Shown here piece by piece: positions 11,401 through 22,161 of a stretch of 64,000 nt of DNA. The notes under the pieces are model-generated. The model was given only the letters and a program-made list of their open reading frames with translations. It made no database searches and was not told where the DNA came from. Source of the stretch: Euleptes europaea (lineage: Eukaryota > Chordata > Lepidosauria > Squamata > Sphaerodactylidae). The DNA is taken from assembly GCF_029931775.1 (NCBI RefSeq), contig NC_079325.1, positions 58,078,286 through 58,142,285 on the forward strand, read 5' to 3'. The first letter of the stretch is position 1. The number at the start of each line of letters is the position of its first letter. Made by a program: the position numbers and the translations under genes.

Positions 11401-12250
11401 TTGCGTTGCGTCTTCCAAAGCCTCTTCAAACATCACGGATTTCTTGGACAGAAGATGGCGGTGGACCTTCTTGTCACTAAGGCCGATAACCAGCTGGTCA
11501 CGGAGCCTATCTTTCACATCGGGGAACGCGCAGTACTTCACGGCCTGCCTTAAAATGGCGATGTACTCGGTGGCCGTTTCTCCCGGCGCTTGGCGTCGTT
11601 CCTGGAATTCGGCGCGTCTCGCCAGTTGAGACAGTTTAGGCCCGAAGTGTTCATCCAGGGCCGTTATAATGTTGTTGTAAGTGGCCACGTCGATATCAAC
11701 GGGCATTAAAAATCCCTGAGCTAACTCGAACATGTCTTGGCCACAGAGGCTTAGGAAAGCCGCTTTCTTTTTTTCCACTGATGTGAGGTAGTTCGCGACC
11801 ATATGGTACCTCATCTTCATAGCATATGAGGCCCATTTCTCGGGAGTGGCTGGATTAAACGGCTCCATATTACCCTGGGCCCGGCTAGCCATTATCGTGG
11901 CTCTGTCTGTACCTTGGTGTTTCATTCAGTTCTTCCCACGCTGGTGGCCTACCAGCATCGGGATCCCATCCTTCGTCGCCACTATTATGTATCGTGGGTA
12001 ACACCAAGAGGCCAGAGGCTCAGTTAACAGATAACTCCTTTATTAACAGTAACACCCTGCAACTGTAACTGTAACTGCGTTGAACTGAGAATTCCGGCTC
12101 CCCGCCCAGCTTATATACTGTCAGAATGCCCGCCTTCTTTCTCCCCCCCACTCTCGTGATTGGGCGGCTCAACGGCGGGCCAACAGGCTGTTACTTAGTG
12201 TTCCATTCTGTCCCACATAATACAACATCATATTCAACCAATACATAACA
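8484..12250 (-). mobile_element. Ty3/gypsy LTR retrotransposon, broken
   Basis: Minus-strand fossil with parts in the normal order: 5' LTR (11989-12250), gag (about 10984-11925), reverse transcriptase (YFDD box, 10110-10892), RNase H (9461-10212) and integrase (8484-9599, with an H-H-C-C zinc region, a DNGAQF block and an HPATNGQAERM block). Just inside the LTR, minus strand, lies TGGCGACGAAGGATGGGAT, which matches the 3' end of tRNA-Ser(GCT) with one extra base. That primer is known for mag-like gypsy elements. No 3' LTR was found. Broken, with several breaks. Related to 27075-29925. Confidence 0.85.
11989..12250 (-). repeat. 5' LTR of the gypsy fossil
   Basis: TG...CA ends (TGTTATGT and CGATACA in sense). 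The sense strand carries TATATAAG (complement of 12111-12118), a good TATA box. The LTR of the related copy at 27075 also begins TGTTATGT. Confidence 0.75.
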
Positions 12251-12355
12251 ATCCTCGTGTATTTTCAGAAGTGAAATGGCTTGTTTTCTTTCATGACTCA
12301 TGAAGTTTTGCATATGGGACAGGGTCAAGTGAGCATGAGGAGGCTCGGGCCTCCT

Positions 12356-12541
12356 TATGGTTGTCATCCTCAGGCTGGAAAATTCCTGGATATTTGGGGG
12401 TGGAGCTTGAGAAGGACACTGGTTTGGGAAGGGGAGGGGCCTCAGCCATAAAGTCCACTCTCCAAAGCAGCCATTTTCTCCAGGGAAACTGATCTCTGCA
12501 TCATTTGTGACTCTGGGTGATCTCCAGGAGGTTGGCAACTG
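12356..12541. mobile_element. hAT-type MITE A copy, decayed
   Basis: Carries 'aaaattcctggatatttggg', 'ccattttctccaggg' and 'ggaggttggcaact'. Both termini are altered. Confidence 0.6.
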
Positions 12542-12549
12542 GAGAGGTT

Positions 12550-13950
12550 GGCAATCTGGAGGATGGCAACTGTAAGGCCCTAGCAGAGACTTTGGCACAG
12601 CTCTGCTAAGAACCAACAAACAAAAATAATTAAAAGGGACATCTCACCACAGACTGGTGATTAGAAAGGGCCTGTTTAATACATTCTCATTTGTTCTCTG
12701 CCCAGGATCCGGAGAACTGTTGCCTGCTAGCGTGAAGATGATGCAGCTCGGCAGTATGAGACAGCGTGTGTGTGGGCAGAGCTTAGCAGTGGAGTGCTTA
12801 TATTATTCTCTTTTTGAGACATCTATCGGAACTGAAATGAACCCCAAACAAACACGTGCCCTTAAATCTTACAGTATTATTGATTAAACCCAGTTATCAA
12901 TGAAAAGTTTGATTTATCCACCAGTGAACCCAATTATAACTCACAGTGAATAATAATTATGTTTTCTGCTACTGTAGCAATCAATTTAATTGTGTTTTTA
13001 TGCCTAGTGGATCAGTGCCATAGTTTAAAAGTTCTGCCCAGGAGCCAGATGAGTCATGGAGGTTGGCCTGGAGCTAGAAGGCAGAGAAGGAGAGAGTCCC
13101 GACACTGGCAAAAGCTCAGTTGCACAAATTTGCGCAGATGGCCTCTATAGAGCCCCTTCGGCAATGGGGGTAAGGTTGCCAGCCTCCAGGTGGGACCAGA
13201 TCTCCTGGAAAATGTAGAGACCTTCCAGCAGGTAAGGCATGAGGGACTCAGGATGCTGTCAGCTCCCAGATGTGGGAACTTAACGCGAGCAGTGCGGCAC
13301 TCATGGTGGTGGCAAGAGCACAGGGAGAGCACCATGCGCAACAGTGCTGGCACTTTGCACAAAAACCCACCTGGTTTCAATCCAGGTATGACAGATGCCA
13401 CTCCCCCTGCACCCCCGTGGCTCCAGCCCTCCCTCTTCCACCCCACCCCACTTTGTCATCTGGTGTTTCAAGTGCAACTAAGCTTTGAGGGGGGGGTCAC
13501 GCCTGCAGTGTGGGATGGGGGATCGGCAAGTGGTGTGCAGTTGTGGGCCCATCCCCCCCCCCCCCCGGTGGCTGCTGCTGCATGCAGGTTGGACTGCCAT
13601 GCTTTCCTGGTTCGTGGTCAGGGCAACCCACCCGACCCCAGCTCTCTCTCACCCCTAGCTCTCTCTCGCCCCTCTCCCGGCCTCTTCTGCACTCCCTCAG
13701 GGCTGGGTGGGGGCGGAGCCATCCTCCGTCCTCCTTTGCCTTGCCCCACCCCTCTTCCACCCTCCAGACCTGGTGGTTGTAGGGCGTGCCCGCCCGGTGA
13801 GATGCTTTGCCTAGTCCCGCCCCCTCCCTGCTTCTCCTTGCTGCGGCCTCCTGCTGCCCCCTGGTGTCTGCCTGCCTCCATGGCAGCCCAGTTCCCAGCT
13901 CCATCCCCTCTGCTCCGGCACACCCACGCCGGCATCCGCCTCACTGTTAT
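12550..13950. other. No recognised gene; pyrimidine-rich stretch
   Basis: 13380-13930 is strongly C/T-rich on the plus strand, with a run of about 14 C at 13553-13566. It opens long frames (271 codons at 13190-14005) of low-complexity Pro/Ser/Leu composition. A short MITE A fragment ('aaggttgccagcctccaggtg') lies at 13172. No gene is supported. Confidence 0.4.
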
Positions 13951-13955
13951 TTTGT

Positions 13956-14315
13956 TTATGGGGGTTACCGCATTATGTATTCCCACCGACGTATTAAGAG
14001 TTTGAAAATGTTATAAAAAATACTGTTCGCACTTCGTTTGGCCCCTTTAGCTGTGAAGACGTTTTCCAACCATTTATAAGCCGTGGTATCCAAAAACCCT
14101 TTTAAAGCGATGTTTTTTATAACATTTTCAAACTCTTAATACATTGCTGGGAATACAAAGTGCGGAAAGCCCTGTTTAGCCCCTTTAGCTGTGAAGACGT
14201 CTTCCAACCATTTTTGTAGCCGTGGTATCCAAAAACCCTTTTAAAGCGATGTTTTTTATAACATTTTCAAACTCTTAGTACATCGCTGGGAATACATAAT
14301 ACAGTAACCCCTAAA
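13956..14315. mobile_element. MITE D with ~60-bp inverted ends and an internal duplication
   Basis: The left end (ggggttaccgcattatgtat...) is mirrored by the right end (...atacataatacagtaacccc). The mirrored block includes 'aagagtttgaaaatgttata'. The interior holds two direct copies of a ~135-bp unit ('ctttagctgtgaagacg' starting near 14047 and 14183). The superfamily was not assigned because no clear target duplication was seen. Confidence 0.65.
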
Positions 14316-14714
14316 ATGCCAGTTTTGTGGAGCTGGCTGCAGTGCAGCAAACCTCTTAGGAGGCGCCTCAGCTGCACTCTTGCTGCACCGTCCACGGCTG
14401 CACCGCAAGTACCGCCCCCCCCCCCAAGATTGGGCTGGAAGTTCCTTTGAAATTCCGTTACAGTTGTAATTAAAAGGAAAGGCACTCATCATTTTAAACA
14501 AATACCCTGTTTGCTTCCAAACATATTGTGAATACGAAAATTTTCTGATGTAGTTTTCTGTGTGGGTAATTATGTGGGCATTTTTCCTTGTGGGCATTTT
14601 TTTCTGGTTACCATCAATTGGTATGTATGACTAGAATACCCTCTAGTGGACACGGTTGTCCATTGCATTCAGCAAGAGGTCAACTTGTGGCATTTCTGTG
14701 CAAAACTCAAAACT

Positions 14715-15040
14715 ATAGAAGAACAAAAAGAGTTGGTTTTTATATGCCGACTTTCTTTACCACTTAAGGAAGAATCAAACTGGCTTACAATCACCTTCCT
14801 TTCCCCTCCCCACAGCAGACACCCTGTGAGGTAAGTGGGGCTGAGAGAGCTCTAAGAGAGCTGTGACTAGCCCAAGGTCACCCAGCTGGCTTCATGCATA
14901 GGAGTGGGGAAACTAATCCAGTTCACCAGATTAGCTTCCACTGCTCATGTGGAGGAGTGGGGAATCAAACCCAGTTCTCCAGATGGGAGCCCACCGCTCC
15001 AAACCACCATTCTTAACCACTACATGCTGGCTCCCTTCAC
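14715..15040 (-). mobile_element. tRNA-derived SINE
   Basis: On the minus strand it starts at a tRNA-like head ('gggagccagcatgtagtggttaag' region) and passes B-box-like 'gggtttgattccccactcc'. It ends in 'gtcggcatataaaaaccaa' before an A-rich tail. Nearly full length. Confidence 0.75.
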
Positions 15041-15586
15041 TATTCACAACAGCTACAATGAGTGGAAACAGGCTTGTTCAGATTTGATGCCACCCAGACT
15101 GGAATTTTTCTGGGCAGCTGGCAACCCTACGACTAGTTCTGCTAACCCATCTTAACACCCTCAGTGGGTGAGATGTTTTTCTCTTTGGTTTCAGCCTCAT
15201 TTAACACAATCCTACCTCATCATCTCATTCAGCAATTTCCCACTGGAGTCTCCTTGGGAAGTTCCTTGGTTAAAGGCAGACATTTGGGCTTCTGCCCCAT
15301 CACTGCCTTGGCCCAGAGAGAGCCACAATCCTAGCAAAGTTTCAGAGAGGGAAAGAATAAACCTGATGAACAAATTTTCTGGGATCTAAATCACGCCTGT
15401 GAGGTGACCCTAGCTTATTCCCCATAGCTAAAATCCCCTTTCTTCAGAGGGATGACTTCTCCCATGCAAATCCACCAGCTGAAGTAAGCCCCAGAGGCTC
15501 TACTCTGCACACACCCCAATTTGGAACCTTAGTGGGAAAACACCAGACGCAGAGCCTTTTCAGGGGTGGCACTTGGGCTTTGGCAC

Positions 15587-15588
<2 letters not shown>

Positions 15589-15637
<49 letters not shown>
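15589..15637. repeat. (CA)n microsatellite
   Basis: About 24 uninterrupted CA units. Confidence 0.95.
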
Positions 15638-15639
<2 letters not shown>

Positions 15640-15883
15640 AGGGACCAGGGAGCCCTTCACCCATTTTGCAGTTGAGATTTTAGAAGCTCATTTCATGTGA
15701 TTTTTGGATATTTAGCATCCAGCTTTACTCTAATTGGTGCTGTTTTATCTGTTGCTGGCTTCTATTTTTTAATGTTTTGCTGCATTTGTTTTTATACTGT
15801 AAGGCACTATGAATAGAGAGAGGCAGGATGTAAACATTTCAAATAAATAGTGTAACCCTATGACTATTCCTGCCCCGTCCTGG

Positions 15884-16077
15884 CTAGCCAAGGCTAGCCT
15901 GATCTCAGAAGCTAAGCAAGGTTAGTATTTGGATGGGAGACCACCAAGGAATGCCAGGGTCCTGATGCAGAGGCAGGCAATGGCAAACCACCTCTGAACG
16001 TCTCTTGCCTTGAAAACCCTACTGGGTTGCTGTAAATCAGCTGCGACTTGATAGCCCTTTACGCACACATGACCATT
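15884..16077 (+). mobile_element. 5S-rRNA-derived SINE
   Basis: The 5S internal control region is recognisable ('gatctcagaagctaagca', 'atttggatgggagaccacc'), followed by the SINE body 'ggcaatggcaaaccacctct' and a 'cagctgcgacttgatagc' tail. Confidence 0.85.
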
Positions 16078-16079
16078 CC

Positions 16080-17240
16080 CGGGCTTGTGGCAGTGAGCTC
16101 CCTTGCTTAATTACATGCTATATGTAGAAGCACTTCAGTTTTACAGCCCTGAACCTGCTGTCAATCACTGAGTGACTTGGAGGTCACCTGGCATTGTGAG
16201 AGCAAAAATATCCCAACAAATCCTCAGCCTAACCAGTACAGGAGGTGAAACAGGGCAAAAGAATTGACAGAATATTCTTCTACTGCCCTCTGCTGGACAA
16301 ACATTAAAACCACCAAACTGGACGGCCCTCTTAGGAAATTTTCATTTCTCTGAAGGAAAGAGTCCTTCAAACCCACGGAGCAAGAGAGAGTGCAAGAAGT
16401 GTTTTCTAGAAAGCACATTCAGGAAACAAAGTTCTAACCCAGGCAGTGCTGGGAGCAGAGGCTTCGAGGCAGCCAGTAGTCCTAGCCAAGCTCCTTGGAG
16501 ACTGGGCCTCTCAGAACCAGAGGTCCCAATGCCAGCTGTGAGAAAGTAATGTTCAGGAGGGCATTTTTATAAAGCGGTTAGAACTGTAATATAGTGGAAC
16601 AGCCCAGCCCAAGCCAATGAGGTGGTCCAACACTTGCAGAAAAGCAAACATTTGCACAGAAATGCCAGTTGGGATGGTCTTTTTTGACAGGAACATTCAC
16701 TAATTATACAGTCCTGCATCACACACATCTTTGCTGTTTCATTCTCTTCTCTCTATGCTCAGGAACTCAAATTTGACAGCGAGACACCAGGATGAACAGC
16801 TCCAGTCCCCAAAGCAAGAACAGCTCCATGGACTCTGAATTCTGCTCGCCTCCTCCAAGGAGAAAAGGGGAACTTCTTAGCCGGCTCCCCTCCTGCCACC
16901 AAGCCCATAACTCTCACCAAAGCTATAAGCCTAAGGGAGGGGGCACTCGGCATAACAGAAGAGGCCAGCTTAGATCAAAGAATCATGCACCCCCATCCCA
17001 TCCCACACTCACGATACGGCCGGGGAGGCATCTGCAGGAAATAACTTACTCAACCATGACGCTGGTCTTCCAGACATTTTATCCTGTTCATCTACTGCAA
17101 TAGGTGTTAATTAATTTACAAATGAAGTTCAGTGGATGATTATTCTTAAAAAAGAAAACAGACGATGCTTGTGGCAAACAAGGCAACCCAGTATTAGTAA
17201 CATCCAGGCAATGCTGATGACTCAACGGGACCCAAGGTGG
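16080..17240. other. No recognised gene
   Basis: A weak acceptor-like tract with an AG at 16762 precedes a short open frame, but no conserved product is seen and the frame from 16792 has no family motif. Confidence 0.35.
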
Positions 17241-17241
17241 T

Positions 17242-17485
17242 CGTGGAGAGTGCCGTCAAGTCACTGCTGACTCCTGGTGTCCCTGCAGGGGTTTCAAGGC
17301 AAGAGACCTTTGCAGGTGGTTTGCATGGCCTGCCTCTGCTTGGGCTGAGAGAGTTCTGAGAGAACTGTGACTGGCCCAAGGTCATCCAGCAGGCTTTGTG
17401 TGTAGGAGTGGGGAATCGAACCCAGTTCTCCAGATTAGAGTCTGCCAGTCATAGCCACTACACCACGTTGACTCTCTAGGACTCA
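17242..17485 (-). mobile_element. 5S SINE fragment fused to a tRNA SINE fragment
   Basis: 17242-17340 is the tail half of a 5S SINE ('gccgtcaagtcactgctgac', 'ggtggtttgcatggcctgcc'). 17341-17485 is a tRNA-SINE ('ggcccaaggtcatccagcag', 'tagccactacaccacg'). Both are in minus orientation and abut without a visible spacer. Confidence 0.65.
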
Positions 17486-17631
17486 ATGGACTCCACTATT
17501 TGTCCGTTTCTTCAGTGGGAAAGAGACAGATTGGAAAGTCTGGGAAGAAATACTGCACACACATGCCTGTGACCAGAAAGGTCTCCAGGCTATGTAAGAA
17601 AACAAGCCCTGCTGGATCAAACCCGGGTCCG

Positions 17632-17682
17632 CCCAGCCCAGCCCAGCCCAGCCCAGCCCAGCCCAGCCCAGCCCAGCCCAGC
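17632..17682. repeat. (CAGCC)n tandem repeat
   Basis: About ten perfect pentamer units. The open frames across it are a consequence of the repeat. Confidence 0.9.
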
Positions 17683-18166
17683 GTTACTTTTTCCAACAGA
17701 AGCAGTCCAGATGCCTCCGGCCACTCACAAGCAGGACATGAAGGTGGCCCTGATCTCCATTGTATGTCCTCGGTGTTGCCTCCAAATATGGAAAGATCAC
17801 GTAAGTAACAGCATCAACAGATTATCCTCTACAGGAGGGGTCCCCAACCATTTTGAGCCTGTGGGCATCTTTGGAATTCTGACACAAGACAATGGGCGCA
17901 ACCACAAAACAGGGTCCACAAGAGGCGGAAACAAACACAAAGCTGTCAGGAAGTGTGGTTATGCACAAATCTTGTAGTATTTCTTCAACATTTCAGGCAG
18001 ATACCTTTTAAAATAAATATATTGTTTTAAAACATTTTCTTGCATGCACACAGCTTATTTTCTTCACACTTTGAAGATCCTTGTGCTGTGGTGTTAGCTG
18101 CTGCCAAAGCAACTAAAAAAAATCTGCACAGCCAATCATATCTCTGAGGGCCACTCAGAAGCCCTG

Positions 18167-18607
18167 TGTGAGAGATCCCCCTCTCTGAGTTTGCTTCTCC
18201 AAATCAGTTGCTCAGACGTTGATACAGAAACAATCGATTTATTGAAGCCTTCAGGAGATGAGACAGGCACAGGTAGAAAGTTGCAAGTGAGGGGCTATAC
18301 GGGTTTACAGAATATATTGACTCCAGGGCACTGGGGCACTGGGGTTCACACTTATTGTTATGGGAAGTTACAAGCTTGGCATAATACAAAACATCAGACA
18401 GATCCCAGGAAGTCTGGGCGGCTATCACACTTCCAAGGCCGCATCGGCCTGAGGGAGTACTGGCAGGAAGAACAGCGGGGGGGGGGGGAAGATACATGGG
18501 CCATCAGGCCTGGCGCCTGAGACCAGAAGGTGTGAACTGCTTTTACGAGTTCACTGATAACACAGCAGGTGATGGAAAGCAGAGACACAAAGACAGAGAC
18601 CCTCACA
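18167..18607 (-). repeat. 3' LTR of the chromovirus
   Basis: 441 bp. It matches the 5' LTR base for base by eye except for two extra G in the run near 18475-18490. Confidence 0.92.
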
Positions 18608-18618
18608 TTCTGCCCCCC

Positions 18619-21600
18619 TTAAGGCCCCCCCCCGGGGTCCCCGAGAGGACGAGGCTTATCGGGATAAGCAAGGTGGAATTCCCGGACTAAGCGAGGAGCC
18701 GCCATGTGGGGTGCGGCCACCCATTCGTCATGAGCGGAGCCAAGGTTTTTCCAGCGAACAAAGTAAAACAGTTTCCCTTTCTTCCATTTGGAGTCTAAAA
18801 CCTTGGATATTTCCAAATGGGTGTCCCCTCCTACTACGGTAGGAATCTCGTGTGCGGGAGGGGGGTGGAACTGGGGGGCTGCCACATAGGGTTTGAGGAG
18901 GCTTATATGAAAGACTGGATGGACTCCTTTCAGAGTTTTTGGGAGGTCCAGTTCCACAGTAACCTCGTTGATTACTCTGGTAATGGGGAAAGGTCCCACA
19001 TAACGGTCGCTCAGTTTTTTGCAGGGGCGAAGAGAGCGGAGGTTTTTGGTGGACAGATAGACTTGCTCCCCCACCTTGAGTTCCCATCCCGGAGACCGGT
19101 GTTTGTCTGCTTGTTCCTTGTACTTGCTTTTTGCCCTTTCCAGATTTTTGAGCAACCATGGCCAGGTGGATTTAACCACCTGAATCCACTCCTGAAGGTC
19201 AGGGGTAGACTGGAGCTCTGGCGAGACGGGGGCAGAACCGAAAGGGCCGAAATCCGTCCCGTATATAACTTGGAAGGGACTAAAGCCGGTAGAGGAATGA
19301 GGCGCATTGTTATACGCATATTCGGCAAATGGCAGCAGGTCGACCCAGTCGTCCTGGTGGAAATTTACATAGCAACGCAAATAACATTCTACCACCGCAT
19401 TTACTCGTTCTGTTTGACCATCCGTTTGGGGGTGATAGGCGGAAGAAAGGCCCTGCTCTTCCACTCCCATTAACTTTAGGAAGGCCCGCCAGAATTTGGC
19501 AACAAACTGGACCCCCCGGTCGGAGAGGACCTTCCTCGGGATCGAGTGTAGCCTGAGGACGTGTGTGATGAACAGTTTAGCTAAGCCCTGGGCTGAAGGA
19601 AGGCCTGCACATGGAACGAAGTGAACCTGTTTGGAAAAGAGGTCTGTGATAACCCAAAGAACCGTTTTTCCCCGACTCGGAGGTAGGTCGGTGATAAAAT
19701 CCATGGCGATGACTTCCCAGGGACGGGAGGGGCTCTCAAGCGGTTTGAGAAGCCCTGGGGGTTTTCCCATCCGTTTCTTGGCTGTGGCGCAGGTGGGGCA
19801 GCTGCGCACATACAACTCTACATCAGATCTCATACCGGGCCACCAGAATTGTCTTCGAACCAGGTGAAGCGTTTTTATGAAACCAAAATGACCCGCTAGC
19901 CTGGCACCATGTACAAGTCCCAATACTTCCTTGCGAAGAGAGGAGGGGACGTACAGTTTCCCCCCTTGCACCCACCAAGTGTTGGTACGTTCCAGACCAG
20001 TGGGGAGGAGATGATGCTCCTCCTCCTGCAAGGAGGCGTCCCGGAGTCGCTGTTGGAAGGCTTCCGGGATGCCTTTGAGTGTAGGGGGGGTCTCCGGTGG
20101 TCGGGCTTGGGACCGGGTGGTGACGGCTAAGCTAGGAACTTCCCCTCGCTGCTCGGGAGTGAACAGGGAGTCGACTGGGCGATCGAAATCGTTGCGATAC
20201 TGGGGAAGTCGTGACAAAGCGTCGGCTAGGGCATTTTCTTTGCCAGGGACATGTCTGAGAGTGAACCGGAACTTAGCGAAGAATTGGGCCCACCGAACCT
20301 GTTTGGCATTGAGTTTTCTAGCCCCCTTGAGGGCCTCAAGATTCTTGTGATCGGTACACACTTCGAATGGCAGTTCGGCCCCTTCCAAGAAGTGTCGCCA
20401 TATGGTAAGGGCATGTTTGACCGCTGCTGCCTCCTTCTCCCAAATGGCCCAGTTGATTTCAGACTGGGAAAACTTCTTGGAGAAGTAGGCGCATGGTCTC
20501 AACTGTCCCCCCTCATCCCTCTGCAATAGGGCCCCGCCCATGGCTACATCCGAGGCATCCACTTGCACCACAAAAGGCTTGGTGCAATCTGGGTGAGCCA
20601 AAACGGGTTCGGATGAAAAAAGTAGCTTCAAACGTTCAAAAGCTAGCTGGCACTGGGGGGACCATTGCAAACGGGCTGAGGGAAGCGCGGCGCTAGCCCC
20701 CTTGTCCTTGGCACGCAACAGGGCAGTGAGGGGAAGCGCAACTTGGGCAAAGTTAGGAATGAAGTTCCGGTAAAAATTGGCAAACCCCAAAAACTGCTGA
20801 AGTTGGCGGCGGGTAGTGGGGGGTTCCCAGTCCCGCACTGCCTGGACCTTGGCGGGGTCCATTTCCAACCCTTGGTGGGAGATCACATACCCCAGAAATG
20901 TAATGGAGGGTTGGTGGAATTCACATTTGGACACCTTAGCATACAGTTTGTGCTCCCGCAGCCGCTGGAGCACCTCTCGCACTAGGCGCACATGGTCTTC
21001 CATGGTTTCAGAGTAAATAAGGATGTCATCGAGAAATACCACCACCCCCCGAAACAGCAAATCATGCAAAACCTCATTAATTAATTGCATAAAGACACTC
21101 GGAGCCCCCGAAAGTCCGAACGGCATGACTAGGTACTCAAACATCCCAAAACAACTGGAAAAGGCCGTTTTGGGTTCGTCTCCTTCTTTGATGCGAATGC
21201 GGTGGTAGGCTTCTACCAAGTCCAGTTTGGTGAAGATTCGGCCCTCCTTTAATTGTGCTAGAAGGTCAGGAATAAGAGGGAGGGGGTAAGCATTAGACTG
21301 GGTGACTGCGTTCAGTCTGCGAAAGTCAATACACAGTCTTAAATCTCCCGTCTTTTTCTTTACAAAGAAAGCTGGGGCTGAATAAGGAGCCTTGGAGGGG
21401 CGTATGAAACCCCTCGCCAGATTGACATCCAGATAGTCTCGCAACACTGTCTTTTCACTAGGGCTCATGGGGTAAACCTTTCCCTTAGACAGTTTGCCTT
21501 CCCCTACAATCTCGATGGCACAGTCCGTTTCTCTGTGGGGAGGCAGTTCGTCGCACTCTCTAACATCAAAAACATCAGTAAATTGCGAGTACTCAGAGGG

Positions 21601-22161
21601 TAATTGAGGAGAGACTGGGGCGGGGGACCCTACCAGTGCGGCGGCTGGAGTCCTGAGTACCCGTTCCTTGTCATGCAACCCACAGGGGTTTTCGGGGAAG
21701 GAAAGCACCCGTTTAACCCAATCAATGGAGGGATTGTGCCCCCTTAACCAGTTCATCCCTAACACCACAGGGGTTACAATAGGGGCGATAGTGAAATACA
21801 ACCGTTCCCAATGTTCCCCCACGGACATAATCACGGCTGCAGTTCTGTGGGTCACCGGGCCCCGTTTAAAGTCACTCCCGTCCATTTGGGAAAAACGGAG
21901 GGGTCCCGGAAGCCGCTTGCGCCGGACACCCAACTTCTTGGCAGTTTCCTCATTTATCATGGTGCGGGCACACCCCGAGTCGACCAACGCGGGGACCTCT
22001 AACGGGGGACCCCCTTTGGGTAGGGACAGATGGACACGCACAAATACATTGTCCTCTTGGGCGCTTACCATCGGTGGAGCTCCTTGCACAACGATAGGGA
22101 CGGTCTGCTGCGGAGCCCCCTCTACAGCAGACCGACGGCGTTTTTTGCCGGCTGTTCCCAC
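18619..22161 (-). CDS. pol: Chromovirus pol polyprotein frame
   Basis: About 1180 codons, the usual length for a chromovirus pol. Order seen: aspartic protease (ALVDSGCARTMI, about residue 60), reverse transcriptase (FLDDILIYS, about 380), RNase H (VQVDASDVAMGGALL, about 530), an integrase zinc region with paired H and C residues (H..H then CPTCA, about 760-800), a core with DRGVQF and AYHPQTDGQTERVN, and a C-terminal chromodomain (ISKVLDSKWKKGKLFYFVRW). The chromodomain marks the chromovirus branch and is thought to guide integration to particular chromatin. It overlaps gag by 40 nt in the -1 frame, so it is probably made as a gag-pol fusion. Confidence 0.92.
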   Translation of the reverse strand: MGTAGKKRRRSAVEGAPQQTVPIVVQGAPPMVSAQEDNVFVRVHLSLPKGGPPLEVPALVDSGCARTMINEETAKKLGVRRKRLPGPLRFSQMDGSDFKRGPVTHRTAAVIMSVGEHWERLYFTIAPIVTPVVLGMNWLRGHNPSIDWVKRVLSFPENPCGLHDKERVLRTPAAALVGSPAPVSPQLPSEYSQFTDVFDVRECDELPPHRETDCAIEIVGEGKLSKGKVYPMSPSEKTVLRDYLDVNLARGFIRPSKAPYSAPAFFVKKKTGDLRLCIDFRRLNAVTQSNAYPLPLIPDLLAQLKEGRIFTKLDLVEAYHRIRIKEGDEPKTAFSSCFGMFEYLVMPFGLSGAPSVFMQLINEVLHDLLFRGVVVFLDDILIYSETMEDHVRLVREVLQRLREHKLYAKVSKCEFHQPSITFLGYVISHQGLEMDPAKVQAVRDWEPPTTRRQLQQFLGFANFYRNFIPNFAQVALPLTALLRAKDKGASAALPSARLQWSPQCQLAFERLKLLFSSEPVLAHPDCTKPFVVQVDASDVAMGGALLQRDEGGQLRPCAYFSKKFSQSEINWAIWEKEAAAVKHALTIWRHFLEGAELPFEVCTDHKNLEALKGARKLNAKQVRWAQFFAKFRFTLRHVPGKENALADALSRLPQYRNDFDRPVDSLFTPEQRGEVPSLAVTTRSQARPPETPPTLKGIPEAFQQRLRDASLQEEEHHLLPTGLERTNTWWVQGGKLYVPSSLRKEVLGLVHGARLAGHFGFIKTLHLVRRQFWWPGMRSDVELYVRSCPTCATAKKRMGKPPGLLKPLESPSRPWEVIAMDFITDLPPSRGKTVLWVITDLFSKQVHFVPCAGLPSAQGLAKLFITHVLRLHSIPRKVLSDRGVQFVAKFWRAFLKLMGVEEQGLSSAYHPQTDGQTERVNAVVECYLRCYVNFHQDDWVDLLPFAEYAYNNAPHSSTGFSPFQVIYGTDFGPFGSAPVSPELQSTPDLQEWIQVVKSTWPWLLKNLERAKSKYKEQADKHRSPGWELKVGEQVYLSTKNLRSLRPCKKLSDRYVGPFPITRVINEVTVELDLPKTLKGVHPVFHISLLKPYVAAPQFHPPPAHEIPTVVGGDTHLEISKVLDSKWKKGKLFYFVRWKNLGSAHDEWVAAPHMAAPRLVREFHLAYPDKPRPLGDPGGGP

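Noticed and set aside
13190-14005. 271-codon open frame, plus strand
   Set aside because: Low-complexity Pro/Ser/Leu product from a C/T-rich tract. It runs into MITE D; no motif or splice logic.
16740-17110. Possible exon with an AG at 16762 and a 103-codon frame
   Set aside because: The peptide has no recognised family, the frame is Ser/Pro/basic-rich, and no donor-linked neighbour was found.
17632-17682. Repeat protein (GLGWA repeats on the minus strand)
   Set aside because: Direct result of a CAGCC pentamer microsatellite.
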